A stretch of 64,000 nt of DNA from Marinobacter sp. F4216 (GCF_019931195.1 NZ_JAIOUO010000003.1:558001-622000); one strand, 5' to 3'; shown: positions 25,395 through 34,604, counted from the first letter of the stretch. Numbers and translations are program-made. The notes: a model not told the origin generated them from the letters alone.

Positions 25395-27284
25395 ATGTCC
25401 AAACAACCGGTAAAGACCACATCCGCGTCAGAGTTTGAGCCCAACGTCGTGCGACGCTCTGTCGCGCGGGCCGGGGCTCATGCCGGCCACCTGATCAAAC
25501 GCTCCATCATGCGCCGGCTACGCGGCGCACCGCCCAATCCGGCCAGCACCAAAAGCCTGGTCACCCCCTTCGCAGTACTGACAGGCAAGCTCGCCACCCA
25601 GCCCGACACACTGCTGTTCGCCCAGATGCGCCTGGCCCGGGACGCGAGCAACTTCTGGATGAGTTTGCTGACCAGCAGCATCGGCAACAAGCCACTGCAG
25701 GTGGCGGAACCCGAACCCGGAGACGGGCGGTTTCGCGACCAGGCCTGGAACGAAACCATGGCCTTCAACGCCATCAAACAGGCCTACCTGCTATACAACC
25801 GCTGGCTCATGGACACCATTGATGATGTTCGGGGGCTGGACGATCACACCCGGCACAAACTGCACTTTTTCATCGGACAGATGACCGATGCCATGGCCCC
25901 GAGCAACTTCATCCTGAGCAACCCGGAGGTACTGCGTGCCACCCTCAAGACCCGGGGCAGGAACCTGCTTCGTGGCATGGCCAATCTGCTGAGAGACCTG
26001 GATGAGGGAGAGGGCCCGATGCCTTTCCGCATGTCCGACCCGGATGCGTTTGCCGTGGGTGACAACCTGGCCAACACACCGGGGGACATTATCTTCCAGA
26101 ACGATCTGATGCAGCTCATCCAATACCGGCCAACCACCGAATCGGTGCACCGCCGGCCCTTGCTGGTCATCCCGCCGTGGATCAACAAGTACTACATTCT
26201 GGATCTGGGCGAGCGAAAGTCGTTCATCCGCTACTGGGTCGAACAGGGCCACACGGTCTTTGTCGTTTCCTGGGTGAACCCCGGCCCGGAACTGGCCAAC
26301 AAGGGCTTTGAAGACTATATGCTCGAGGGGCCGGTCGCCGCCATGGACGCCATCGAACGCGCTACCGGCGAGCGAGAGGTCAACACCGTGGGCTACTGCA
26401 TTGGTGGCACCCTGCTGGGTTGCACGCTGGCCTGGCTGGCCGCGCGGGGCGATGATCGGGTCAAGAGCGCGACCTTCCTCAACAGCCTGATGGATTTCTC
26501 GGACGTCGGGGACCTGAAGGTGTTTATCGACGAAGACGCCATCCGGTCCATCGAAAAGGCCATGGACAAGCAGGGCTACCTTGATGGCTCTTCTATGGCC
26601 ATCGCCTTCAACATGCTCAGGGCCAACAGTCTGATCTGGTCTTTTTACATCAACAATTACCTGCTCGGACGGGATACTGCCCCTTTCGACCTGCTTTACT
26701 GGAACTGCGACACCACCCGCATGCCCGCCGCCATGCACAGTTTTTACCTGCGCAACATGTACCTGGAAAACCGGCTGAAAGAGCCGGGCGGAATTGAACT
26801 GGCGGGCACCCCGATTGATCTGGGCAAGGTGACGATTCCCTGTTACTTTGCCTCGGCTATTGAGGACCACATCGCGCCCTGGACCTCCTGCTACCGGGGC
26901 TCCCGAAACCTGGGCGGGCCGGTGCGATTTGTTCTCGGCGGCTCCGGGCACATTGCGGGTATCATCAACCCGCCGGACAAGAAAAAGTACGGATACCGGG
27001 TGAACGAGGACACGGATCTGGATACCGAGTCCTGGCTCAAAGGAGCGAAGCAGTTTGAGGGTTCCTGGTGGCCCGACTGGGTCGAATGGGCCGAGGCCTT
27101 TGGCGGTGGCGAGGTGAAAGCTCGAACCGCAGAGCAAGGTCATCTGCCGGTGATTGAGCCGGCACCCGGTGCCTATGTTAAGAACCTGCCGGCACCGCCT
27201 GCGCCGGCGATCAGAAAACGCCCTCAGCGCGAGCGCAAAAAAGCGACCACCCAGAAAGCGGCGCCAGCAAAAGTAACCCAGTAG
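25395..27284 (+). CDS. phaC: Class I poly(3-hydroxyalkanoate) synthase
   Basis: 629 residues from an ATG (MSKQPVKTTSAS) with GGAG upstream; the frame is open from 25344. The synthase lipase-like box is GYCIGGT with the nucleophilic cysteine near residue 335; the acid lies in ASAIEDHIAPW and the histidine in GGSGHIAG. PhaC_N-type segments (SNFILSNPEVLRAT, FQNDLMQLIQY) are clear. The first ~50 residues and a Pro/Ala/Lys-rich C-terminal tail (APAIRKRPQRERKKATTQK) extend beyond the usual length. It polymerises hydroxyacyl-CoA at the granule surface. No phaA or phasin gene lies in the window. Confidence 0.95.
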   Translation: MSKQPVKTTSASEFEPNVVRRSVARAGAHAGHLIKRSIMRRLRGAPPNPASTKSLVTPFAVLTGKLATQPDTLLFAQMRLARDASNFWMSLLTSSIGNKPLQVAEPEPGDGRFRDQAWNETMAFNAIKQAYLLYNRWLMDTIDDVRGLDDHTRHKLHFFIGQMTDAMAPSNFILSNPEVLRATLKTRGRNLLRGMANLLRDLDEGEGPMPFRMSDPDAFAVGDNLANTPGDIIFQNDLMQLIQYRPTTESVHRRPLLVIPPWINKYYILDLGERKSFIRYWVEQGHTVFVVSWVNPGPELANKGFEDYMLEGPVAAMDAIERATGEREVNTVGYCIGGTLLGCTLAWLAARGDDRVKSATFLNSLMDFSDVGDLKVFIDEDAIRSIEKAMDKQGYLDGSSMAIAFNMLRANSLIWSFYINNYLLGRDTAPFDLLYWNCDTTRMPAAMHSFYLRNMYLENRLKEPGGIELAGTPIDLGKVTIPCYFASAIEDHIAPWTSCYRGSRNLGGPVRFVLGGSGHIAGIINPPDKKKYGYRVNEDTDLDTESWLKGAKQFEGSWWPDWVEWAEAFGGGEVKARTAEQGHLPVIEPAPGAYVKNLPAPPAPAIRKRPQRERKKATTQKAAPAKVTQ

Positions 27285-27311
27285 GTGCCGCTATCTGGAT
27301 GTCAACGATAC

Positions 27312-28106
27312 TCAGGCCCGGGCACGAACGATCCGGAACAGGGCTTCCGGCGCGGCTCGTTTGATCCAGAGCGCGGCCATTTCCTTGCCCTTGCCCACCG
27401 GGATTTCCCGCTTTTTCGCCTGAAGGCCTTTGAACACCACCTCGGCGCACTCGGTCACGTCCATACCGCCGGCGATATCCTCATCCACTTTGCCGAAAGC
27501 TGAGCCATCGCCAGCCAGGGCGTTGCGAGAGATATCCGTTCGAATAAAACCAGGCACAATCGTGGACACATGAATACCCTGGCCTTCCACCTCGGCCCGC
27601 AGGGCGTCAAAGAAGCCCATGACCGCATGCTTGGCAGCACAGTAACCCGTGCGCTGGGGGACACCAACCTTGCCGGCCACACTGGCTGTTACCGCTAGAT
27701 GCCCGGAGCCCCGCTCCAGCATGTGGGGCAACACTGCCTTGGTCAGCGCGATCTGCCCCATCACATCCACATCCATCAGTTTCTGGTACACCGCCATGTC
27801 GGTGTCCTTGCACAGGGAGCGTTGGGAAACGCCGGCGTTGTTCACCAGCAAATCAATGGTGCCAAAGGTATCCAGCACCGTCTGAACCGCCGCGGGCAAG
27901 GAAACCCAGTCGGTTACGTCCAGGGGTAGCACCAGCACGCTGTCTTCCGACAGGCCGGCATCACAGCAAAGACCGGCCACCCGTTCCAGTTCCTCTTTGC
28001 GTCGGGCGGAGAGCACGACACGGGCACCATCCCTTGCGTATTGAATGGCCAGGGCTTCGCCGATGCCAGAGGAGGCGCCGGTAATCCAGACGGTTTGAGC
28101 GGGCAT
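27312..28106 (-). CDS. SDR-family oxidoreductase
   Basis: 264 residues, AAGGA before the ATG. Classical SDR pattern: TGASSGIGEALA, NNAGVSQRS, TASVAGKVGVPQRTGYCAAKHAV with Ser, Tyr and Lys of the catalytic set. The C-terminus (KGLQAKKREIPVGKGKEMAALWIKRAAPEALFRIV) is like that of membrane-associated DHRS7-type SDRs acting on lipophilic alcohols or ketones. Substrate unknown. It is convergent with phaC, 27 bases apart. Confidence 0.85.
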   Translation of the reverse strand: MPAQTVWITGASSGIGEALAIQYARDGARVVLSARRKEELERVAGLCCDAGLSEDSVLVLPLDVTDWVSLPAAVQTVLDTFGTIDLLVNNAGVSQRSLCKDTDMAVYQKLMDVDVMGQIALTKAVLPHMLERGSGHLAVTASVAGKVGVPQRTGYCAAKHAVMGFFDALRAEVEGQGIHVSTIVPGFIRTDISRNALAGDGSAFGKVDEDIAGGMDVTECAEVVFKGLQAKKREIPVGKGKEMAALWIKRAAPEALFRIVRARA

Positions 28107-28249
28107 ATTAGTTCCTTGTTTGTTGTTTAACGTATCAAAGCAAACGAGCTATCCATCGCAATGAAGGTTACGGAGAGCGCGATGAGAAAAGGGTAACAGA
28201 TAACCTGTCTGCCCTGATATTTCAAGCACTTAAAGCAGAGCGAGCAACC

Positions 28250-28741
28250 ATGTCAGATAAGCCCTCACTTCAATCCCTGCTGGACACCGTGCCCCAGTGC
28301 GGGCGCGTCGAGTGGATCGGCATCCGCCCGGCCCGGGGCGAGGCGATGACCACCCTCAACCAGGTAGCCGTCACTCCCGGCAAGGGCCTTGAAGGTGACC
28401 GCTTCAAAGGCCGGGAAACCAGTAAGCGGCAGGTGACCCTGATTCAGCAAGAGCACCTGCACGCCATCGCCTCCTGCCTGCAACGTGAGGCTATCCCGCC
28501 AGAAGTGTTCCGGCGCAACATTGTGGTCTCGGGTCTGAATCTTCTGGCACTGAAAGGGAAACGCTTCCGGGTCGGCAGCGTGGTGCTGGAATACACCGGC
28601 CTGTGCCATCCCTGCAGCAAGATGGAGACGGCCCTGGGGCCAGGCGGCTACAACGCCATGCGGGGGCACGGCGGTATCACAGCCCGCGTGGTGGAAGGGG
28701 GTGAACTGGCCATTGGTGACGCCGTGCAGATGTGCCTCTGA
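28250..28741 (+). CDS. MOSC-domain sulfurase-like protein
   Basis: 163 residues. The MOSC core is seen in GKGLEGDRFKG, RQVTLIQQEHL, FRRNIVVSGLNL and the conserved cysteine region YTGLCHPCSKME. MOSC domains occur in molybdenum-cofactor sulfurases and in YiiM/YcbX-type reductases of N-hydroxylated compounds. This stand-alone short form is nearest in layout to YiiM-like proteins. The promoter region between it and the divergent SDR gene is 143 bases. Confidence 0.85.
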   Translation: MSDKPSLQSLLDTVPQCGRVEWIGIRPARGEAMTTLNQVAVTPGKGLEGDRFKGRETSKRQVTLIQQEHLHAIASCLQREAIPPEVFRRNIVVSGLNLLALKGKRFRVGSVVLEYTGLCHPCSKMETALGPGGYNAMRGHGGITARVVEGGELAIGDAVQMCL

Positions 28742-28784
28742 CGCATTGCAGGCCAGTGCGCCAGCGAGACCGGTAAAGCTCGCC

Positions 28785-29780
28785 CTAGAGCTTTACCATC
28801 AACTTGCCCTTGTTGTCCCCGGTCAGGAACAACCCCAGCCCGCTCATGGCCGATTCCAGGCCCTCCAGCACATGCGCACGGTATTTGATCTGTCCCTTCT
28901 GAACGTAGGGGGTGAGTTTGGCCTGCAGTTCTTTGGTTTTGTCCCAGTGATCCGGCATGGTAAAGCCCTGTATCGACAAGCGCTTCTTGATGATGCGCAT
29001 CCAGTTGGGACCGGGGCGCGGATTTGCCGAGGTGTAATCCGCAATAAGGCCGCACACCACGATGCGACCATGAGCATTCATTCGCTCAAACACATAATCC
29101 AGGATTGGGCCACCGGTGTTCTCGAAATACACATCGATACCGTCCGGAGCCAATTCATCCAGCTTTGCCCCCAGATCATCGGTCTTGTAATTCACCGCAC
29201 CGTCAAAGCCGAGTTCATTGACAATCCAGTCCGCCTTTTCGTCCGTGCCGACCACACCAATAACCCTGAGTCCATCGGCCTTGGCCAACTGCCCGACGAT
29301 GGAACCGACAGAGCCGGCAGCACCGGACACGACCAGCGTCTCCCCCGCCCTGGGATAGCCATAGCCATACAGCCCCTGCGTGGCAGTCAGCCCCGGCAGG
29401 GCAAAGACCGCAAGAACCATTTCCGGTGGCAACGATTTGTCCACCTTGTTCACGCCCGTGCCATCGGTCAGAACCATCTCCTGCCAGCCAAACAGCCCCA
29501 TGACCTGATCACCCTCGTTGAAGTCCGGGTGCCTGGAAGCGATCACCTCGCCAATGCCCGATGAGCGCATGACATCGCCAAGCTCGACCCGGGGAATGTA
29601 GCTGTCGGTGTCCTCACTCATCCAGCCCATCATGGCCGGATCCAGGGACATATAGGTTTGCCGGATCAGAAACTCGCCCTCAGCAGGCTCTGGAACGGTT
29701 TTCTCCTCCACCTCGAACAGCTCCGGCCCGATGGATCCTGCAGGCCGCTTCACCAGCTTGATTGCCTTGTAGGTACTCAT
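28785..29780 (-). CDS. NADP-dependent MDR oxidoreductase (zinc-independent, PTGR/CurA type)
   Basis: 331 residues, AGGAGA eight bases before the ATG. The nucleotide-binding site reads VVSGAAGSVGSIVGQLAK, and LPGLTATQGLYGYG plus YFENTGGPILD are the segments found in leukotriene/prostaglandin reductases and CurA-like curcumin reductases. The zinc ligands of classical alcohol dehydrogenases are absent. It reduces alpha,beta-unsaturated carbonyls by family precedent; the natural substrate is unknown. Confidence 0.9.
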   Translation of the reverse strand: MSTYKAIKLVKRPAGSIGPELFEVEEKTVPEPAEGEFLIRQTYMSLDPAMMGWMSEDTDSYIPRVELGDVMRSSGIGEVIASRHPDFNEGDQVMGLFGWQEMVLTDGTGVNKVDKSLPPEMVLAVFALPGLTATQGLYGYGYPRAGETLVVSGAAGSVGSIVGQLAKADGLRVIGVVGTDEKADWIVNELGFDGAVNYKTDDLGAKLDELAPDGIDVYFENTGGPILDYVFERMNAHGRIVVCGLIADYTSANPRPGPNWMRIIKKRLSIQGFTMPDHWDKTKELQAKLTPYVQKGQIKYRAHVLEGLESAMSGLGLFLTGDNKGKLMVKL

Positions 29781-29871
29781 GTCAGATATCTCCTGTAATC
29801 GAGGATGGAATCGCCGCTTAACGTAACCTGCGCGCCTGCCTGCATACAGGCAAACGGCAGAGCGTGAACCC

Positions 29872-30597
29872 TCAGCCTAGCAGGCGCAGCTTCGCTTCGT
29901 TGATACGGGCAGCCAGATAGTTGCTGCCGCCGTGATCGGGATGGACTTTTTGCATCATCCGTCGATGGGCCTGGATGATCTCTTCCCGGCTGGCACCGGG
30001 CTCCAGACCAAGAATATCCAGCGCTTCGCTTTCCGTCAGATTCGCGCTGCCATTACCTCTGTCAGTGGACCCGCCCTCTTCCGTGCCTCCGCCGCTCCCG
30101 GCGTCATCGTCAGCGCGCCAGGAGTCACCGAACCGCCGATCGAGATAGGTTTCCAGAAGTCGGGCGGAGTCCTCATCCTGCGTGCGGCAGTACCTGAGCA
30201 ACTCCAGAAATTCGCTTTCGCTCAGTTCCGCCAGCACCCTGCCGGCCATGGGGCCCTTCAGGATCTTGCCGGTCATGGATCCGGAGTCGTGATCCAGGGT
30301 CATTTCAAGAATGTCGCTGGAAACCTGCGACTGTCGGCCGGTTTTTGCCTGACCATTGTCATCGGATGCCAGACTCGCCAACCACGAGGAAAACATTTTT
30401 CTCAGCAGGGGATACAGTAACGCCAGCAGGGCAAACACGAAATGCAGACGACCGGTCGCGGCCAGCAATACCACGATGAAGGTGCCAACCACCAACGTCA
30501 GTTTCATGATGGCCGGCTTGCGCTGACTGGCCGGCATGCTGCGCAGCCAGACCCAGGCAATAAATCCCAGGCCAATTAGCAGTAACGTCAGTGGCAC
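29872..30597 (-). CDS. Membrane-anchored protein with C-terminal J domain
   Basis: 241 residues starting at a GTG with AAGGAG five bases upstream. Two or three N-terminal hydrophobic segments, then a soluble linker rich in Gly and acidic residues, and at the end a DnaJ domain (ALDILGLEPGASREEIIQAH, then the HPD motif in KVHPDHGGSNYLAARINEAK). The HPD tripeptide is required to stimulate DnaK ATPase. Architecture is like the TIM14/DjlC-type co-chaperones placed at the inner membrane. The VWA gene immediately upstream (46 bases) is on the same strand. Confidence 0.85.
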   Translation of the reverse strand: MPLTLLLIGLGFIAWVWLRSMPASQRKPAIMKLTLVVGTFIVVLLAATGRLHFVFALLALLYPLLRKMFSSWLASLASDDNGQAKTGRQSQVSSDILEMTLDHDSGSMTGKILKGPMAGRVLAELSESEFLELLRYCRTQDEDSARLLETYLDRRFGDSWRADDDAGSGGGTEEGGSTDRGNGSANLTESEALDILGLEPGASREEIIQAHRRMMQKVHPDHGGSNYLAARINEAKLRLLG

Positions 30598-30643
30598 TCA
30601 CACTCCTTGGTCTTGGTCGGTCATCAATGGATGGGCAACAGCG

Positions 30644-31345
30644 TTATCGGATTTGCCGGGTCAGACGTTTGACCTCTGCAGAGCTGCGGCTGGAAAAATC
30701 CTCCAGCGCCTTGGCACCCCCGGAAGCATAGACCGCCACTGCGGCCATAAGATCCTTCAGAACCTGAGGGCTGTTGCGGTCAAACGGAGCATAGGCTCCC
30801 CCAGAAAGCTTGCTCACTTGCTGAAACACCGCTCGGGCATGGGGATCGCCGCCTTCGTGAAACATGAACACCGGCGTTCTCAGCATACCCAGCTCTCCCG
30901 CGCTGTGGCACAGCTCATCCACCGGTTCCTCGCAACAATCCCCGATAAACACCACTGCTCTGACCGGCTCAACGCGGGTTTCTTTCACCGCATGGGCAAG
31001 AACACGGCTGATCTGGGTGCGGCCGCCCCGACAGGAAACCCCGTTCATCAGGTTCAGCAACTGGCCGGTCTCGGTCACAAAACCCGTTGCTTTGAATTCA
31101 CGGAAGCCCCGGTAGTAGGCGAGCTGAATAGCGAGCCCTCCCAGATCACGGGTGGCCAGGAACAGCTCACTCTGCAAGTGGCAGGCCTGATCCCAGGTTG
31201 CCTCGCGACTGGCGGTGGCATCCAGGGCAAAGATCAGTCGCCCCCGACTTCCGCCGCCGGCCTGCGTGGGCAGGTTGCGAACCTGTTGGATAAACTGATC
31301 AATAGATTGTTTATCGGATCTGGTGCGAAGCTCTTTGTCGGACAT
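30644..31345 (-). CDS. von Willebrand factor A-like domain protein
   Basis: 233 residues from MSDKELRTRSDKQS; the open frame continues to 31399. The VWA-like Rossmann fold is suggested by LIFALDATASREATWD (a MIDAS-like D-x-T/S-x-S variant), the basic linker RGGRTQISR and VRAVVFIGDCCEEPVDE. Relatives are annotated VWA or TerY-like. It is probably cytoplasmic and cotranscribed with the J-domain gene downstream, which suggests joint action in protein assembly or quality control, though this is only inference. Confidence 0.7.
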   Translation of the reverse strand: MSDKELRTRSDKQSIDQFIQQVRNLPTQAGGGSRGRLIFALDATASREATWDQACHLQSELFLATRDLGGLAIQLAYYRGFREFKATGFVTETGQLLNLMNGVSCRGGRTQISRVLAHAVKETRVEPVRAVVFIGDCCEEPVDELCHSAGELGMLRTPVFMFHEGGDPHARAVFQQVSKLSGGAYAPFDRNSPQVLKDLMAAVAVYASGGAKALEDFSSRSSAEVKRLTRQIR

Positions 31346-31404
31346 AGGCGTCTGGAATCCGTTTGGGCTGACCACGTTATGGCTACAAGCGTAGGGCAAA
31401 GACC

Positions 31405-32256
31405 ATGCAATTCACAGGGTGGCGGACTTGCTCGCATCTGTCTCAAGGTGTTCTTTTGCTCACCGCCCTGGCTCTGCCGGTAGCCGCTCACACGTCTGAC
31501 GACTTTTATCTGCTGTACCGCCAGTGGCAGCCCTACGACTGGCCGGTCGATGAGCCCTCGGCAACCGAAGTCACCCGCTCCCAGCGAGGCGTTGGCTGGC
31601 GCAGGGAGGTTACCCGGGGAGACATTGGGCTTGACTACGATTACCAGCCCCTGCGCATCCGCACCGGAGAACCGGCCCACAATGGTCATCTGCACCGACT
31701 GACTGTCGATGGCCAGTGGCAGCACCGGCGCTTTCGCGTGCAGGCCAGGGCTGGCGTCGCCGGCACCTCCAACATGTTCAAATACAGGGACTTTCACAGC
31801 GACGTGATCACCGGGCGAGTTGCCTTGTTACGGTCCGTCGGCCGGCACTCGCCGGTGAGTCTGGGGATTGGCGGCGATCACCGCTTCGGGTCCTTCCGGT
31901 GGCTGCCCAGACTGCGTTGGGAAGATACCAGCAAGACCGGTCACTGGCTGGTGGACCTCCCGGTTTTGCTGCGCTGGCAGGGCCCCGGGAACCGCTGGGT
32001 GTTCCGGGTAGGACGAGACGGTGATCGCTGGGCCACGCTCGACAAAGCACGGGCGGTGGAGAGCTCGCTCTATCTGCGGGAATGGCGAGCCGAACTGAGC
32101 TACCGGATCCGCCCGGGCAGGGATGCATGGCCAGCCCTGGAGCTTGGGATTGGCGCGAGCGCGGATACCCGCGTTCGCTATCAGGACCTGCAGGCGGGTA
32201 CCCAGGATGTCCGATTGGGGGATGCCCTTCTGGGCAGTATCAAGCTCAACTGGTAG
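31405..32256 (+). CDS. Exported hypothetical protein, probably a beta-barrel
   Basis: 283 residues with a signal sequence (GVLLLTALALPVAAHTSDD). The mature part alternates hydrophobic and polar residues with many Trp, Tyr, Arg and Gly, and ends LLGSIKLNW, an aromatic C-terminal residue typical of outer-membrane barrels. I cannot name the family. It is divergent from the VWA gene with a 59-base gap. Confidence 0.65.
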   Translation: MQFTGWRTCSHLSQGVLLLTALALPVAAHTSDDFYLLYRQWQPYDWPVDEPSATEVTRSQRGVGWRREVTRGDIGLDYDYQPLRIRTGEPAHNGHLHRLTVDGQWQHRRFRVQARAGVAGTSNMFKYRDFHSDVITGRVALLRSVGRHSPVSLGIGGDHRFGSFRWLPRLRWEDTSKTGHWLVDLPVLLRWQGPGNRWVFRVGRDGDRWATLDKARAVESSLYLREWRAELSYRIRPGRDAWPALELGIGASADTRVRYQDLQAGTQDVRLGDALLGSIKLNW

Positions 32257-32292
32257 GCCGAGACATCCATTGCGGATGAACGACCGGGTCGG

Positions 32293-32751
32293 TTATCGAC
32301 CTGCCAACACCGCCCGAACCTTTTTGCTCAACTGCCCCATATCAACCCGGCCGGTGACCTGGGGGCGCAGCTCGTTCATCACGCGTCCCATGTCCTGCAT
32401 GCCCTGGGCGTCGGTGGCGCTGATGGCTGAACGAATCAGCCCTTCCAGCTCCTCATCACTGAGGGCCGCCGGCATGAACTCTTCAATGATCGCCATTTCC
32501 GCCCGTTCCTTATCGGCCAGTTCCTGGCGTCCGGCATCGTCGTACTGGCTGGCTGCATCACGGCGCTGCTTAAGCATTTTGTCCAGCACCTTCAGCACGT
32601 CGTCGTCCCCCAGCTCCCGCCGCTCATCAACCTCAATCTGTTTCACCGCAGCCTGTGCCATCCGCAGCGTGACAAGTCGATCTTTCTCCTTGTTCCGCAT
32701 GGCATTTTTTACCGCGTTATTCAGCTGTTCCTTAAGTGTTGTGTCTGTCAT
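32293..32751 (-). CDS. GatB/YqeY-domain protein
   Basis: 152 residues, GGGAGG before the ATG. The YqeY family pattern is complete: LKEQLNNAVKNAMRNKEKDRL, RRDAASQYDDAGRQELADKE, IIEEFMPAALSDEEL and QGMQDMGRVMNELRPQVTGRVD. The family shares the tRNA-binding tail domain of the GatB amidotransferase subunit and occurs near rpsU/dnaG in many genomes, but not here. Cytoplasmic, function unproven. Confidence 0.93.
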   Translation of the reverse strand: MTDTTLKEQLNNAVKNAMRNKEKDRLVTLRMAQAAVKQIEVDERRELGDDDVLKVLDKMLKQRRDAASQYDDAGRQELADKERAEMAIIEEFMPAALSDEELEGLIRSAISATDAQGMQDMGRVMNELRPQVTGRVDMGQLSKKVRAVLAGR

Positions 32752-32780
32752 GGTGGGCCTCCCGTTGCATGAATGAATAG

Positions 32781-32906
32781 CCCTGTAGAATGCAGTAAAT
32801 AAGATTAATTACAAGGCAATACCACCATGATCGATTTCCGCAGCGGACATCATTGCCCGCCCTTCCATTGCCATGCGCGAGGCCAGCGCCGCAGCAGGCA
32901 ACAGCG
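32781..32906 (+). pseudogene. Decayed 5' fragment of a threonine aldolase (ltaE) gene with its leader
   Basis: The leader CCCTGTAGAATGCAG-AAAT-AGAT at 32781 onward matches the leader of intact ltaE at 38608. The ATG at 32827 opens MIDFRS as in LtaE; one extra base then shifts the frame, after which the next frame reads D-RPS--MREA---A---VYA, matching [25 protein letters not shown] of LtaE. Similarity fades after about 32900. It is on the same strand as ltaE, with the complete liv operon between them. No full aldolase can be made. Confidence 0.8.
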
Positions 32907-33026
32907 TCTATGCCGAACATTGCTTTTCTGAGGATTTCGTTCCGAAAGTGAAGGCAATCGATGGGCCACACTCGATGAGGCCCGGGAGGTTGAAGACACG
33001 CAGTGTCTGCAGGAGTGGAGAATGAA

Positions 33027-33045
33027 GCTGCCCCACCGGGGCAGC
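33027..33045 (-). terminator. Candidate terminator of the liv operon
   Basis: Perfect 8-bp stem GCTGCCCC / GGGGCAGC with a three-base loop, three bases after the stop codon of the last liv gene. Only a weak T-rich tract (TTCATTC) follows on the minus strand, so efficiency is uncertain. Confidence 0.55.
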
Positions 33046-33047
33046 CA

Positions 33048-33809
33048 TCAAATGGCCAGATAGTCCTGCCGAAGCTGCTCGTTCTCCAGAACCTCACTCG
33101 CAAGACCGTCAAACACCACCTGACCGGACTCCAGAATGACTGCCCGGTCCGCCAGCTTCAGTGCTGCAATCGCGTTTTGCTCGACGATGACGGTAGTCAT
33201 CCCCAGCGACTTGATTTCTTTCAGCGTACGTTCGATTTCCTGCACTATGATGGGAGCCAGCCCCTCGTATGGCTCGTCCAGCAGTAATAGCTTGATATCC
33301 CGGGCCAGCGCCCGACCGATGGCCAGCATTTGCTGCTCACCGCCCGACAGGGTGGTGCCCTCCTGATTACGCCGCTCGCCCAGGCGGGGAAACAGCTCGA
33401 AGATCCGATCAATGGACCAGCCGGAAGGCGGTGCCAGCTGAGCCAGCTTCAGGTTCTCCAAAACGCTCAGGCCGGGAATGATGCGACGATCTTCGGGAAC
33501 CAGAGACAAGCCACTCTGAGCCGCCTGGTAGGCTTTCATTGAGTGCAAGGGCTGATGATCCAGCCAGATTTCGCCATGAGTAACCATGGGAGAATCCGCC
33601 CGGGCGATGGCTCGCAGGGTCGAGGTTTTCCCAGCCCCGTTTCGGCCGAGCAACGCGAGGATTTCCCCCTCATGGATATTCATCGTTACGCCCTGGACGA
33701 TGTAGCTTTCTCCGTAATAGGCGTGCAGGTCCCAAACCGAAAAATAGGCAGGTTTTGCTGATTCGGAGCTGGACTGATGAGTAACATGGGTCGCCGATTG
33801 TTCCGCCAT
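33048..33809 (-). CDS. livF: Liv-type ABC transporter ATP-binding protein LivF
   Basis: 253 residues from the ATG at 33809 (MAEQSATHV), where GAAGGA lies nine bases upstream; an ATG at 33818 is next to that site and is less likely. ABC elements: Walker A GRNGAGKTS, signature LSGGEQQ, Walker B LLLLDEP, H-loop region VEQNA. The first ~20 residues are an extra hydrophilic leader compared with usual LivF (about 235). With LivG it drives import through LivH-LivM. Last gene of the five-gene operon. Confidence 0.92.
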   Translation of the reverse strand: MAEQSATHVTHQSSSESAKPAYFSVWDLHAYYGESYIVQGVTMNIHEGEILALLGRNGAGKTSTLRAIARADSPMVTHGEIWLDHQPLHSMKAYQAAQSGLSLVPEDRRIIPGLSVLENLKLAQLAPPSGWSIDRIFELFPRLGERRNQEGTTLSGGEQQMLAIGRALARDIKLLLLDEPYEGLAPIIVQEIERTLKEIKSLGMTTVIVEQNAIAALKLADRAVILESGQVVFDGLASEVLENEQLRQDYLAI

Positions 33810-33840
33810 TATTTCCATTCCTTCGCTGTAAGCACGATAT

Positions 33841-34602
33841 TCACTCCGACTCCGCCGTGCCCAGATAGGCTTCCTGAACCTCGGGGTGGCCTTTGATCTT
33901 GTCAGGGTAATCTTCCACAATCACATGCCCCTGTGACAGCACGCTGATCCGGTCAGCCAGGCTGAACACGACGTGCATATCATGCTCGATGACGACGAAC
34001 GTGATGTTGTGGGCCTCATTGATGGTTTTCAGCAAATCAATGGTGTTATTGGTGTCGGATCGCGACATACCGGCCGTCGGCTCATCCAGCAGCAACAGTT
34101 TGGGCTGCTGGACCAGACACATCGCCATCTCAAGCCTTCGTTTGTTGCCACGAGACATAGCAGACGCGGTGTGGTGACGCTCATCAATCAACCCCACATC
34201 CTGGAGTATCTTCTCGGCCTGCTCGCGTATGGAGGTCTCCCTGGCCAGGGACTTGAAGGGCGAGAGATGAAACGCGCCGTCCCGATGTGCAAAGGCCGGA
34301 ATCATCACGTTTTCCAGAATGCTTAACTCGGAGAACACCTCCGGCGTCTGGAACACACGGCTGATGCCCGCCTGGTTGATCTGGTACGGAGCCAGCCCCA
34401 GCAGGCTTTTGTTGTTGAACATGACCGTGCCGGTGTCTGGCAACAGCTTGCCGATAAAGCAGTTCAACAACGTGGACTTGCCCGCACCGTTCGGTCCGAT
34501 GATGGCATGGACGGTGTTCTGTTGAATTGACAGATTGACGTCATCCAACGCCAGAAGACCGCCGAAGTGCTTGCTAACACCCTTTACTTCGAGTATCCCC
34601 AC
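33841..34602 (-). CDS. livG: Liv-type ABC transporter ATP-binding protein LivG
   Basis: 253 residues from a GTG start two bases after the livM stop. Walker A GPNGAGKST, Walker B LLLLDEPTAGM and the H-loop histidine in VVIEHDMHVVF are intact. The signature motif is MSRGNKRRLE rather than the LSGGQ/LAYGQQ-like form normal for the family, an odd but apparently functional variant as the flanking segments are well kept. Translationally coupled to livM. Confidence 0.92.
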   Translation of the reverse strand: MGILEVKGVSKHFGGLLALDDVNLSIQQNTVHAIIGPNGAGKSTLLNCFIGKLLPDTGTVMFNNKSLLGLAPYQINQAGISRVFQTPEVFSELSILENVMIPAFAHRDGAFHLSPFKSLARETSIREQAEKILQDVGLIDERHHTASAMSRGNKRRLEMAMCLVQQPKLLLLDEPTAGMSRSDTNNTIDLLKTINEAHNITFVVIEHDMHVVFSLADRISVLSQGHVIVEDYPDKIKGHPEVQEAYLGTAESE

Positions 34603-34604
34603 GA

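Noticed and set aside
25791-27143. Minus-strand frame of 450 codons opposite phaC
   Set aside because: Antisense of the PHA synthase; composition follows from codon bias in the GC-rich sense gene.
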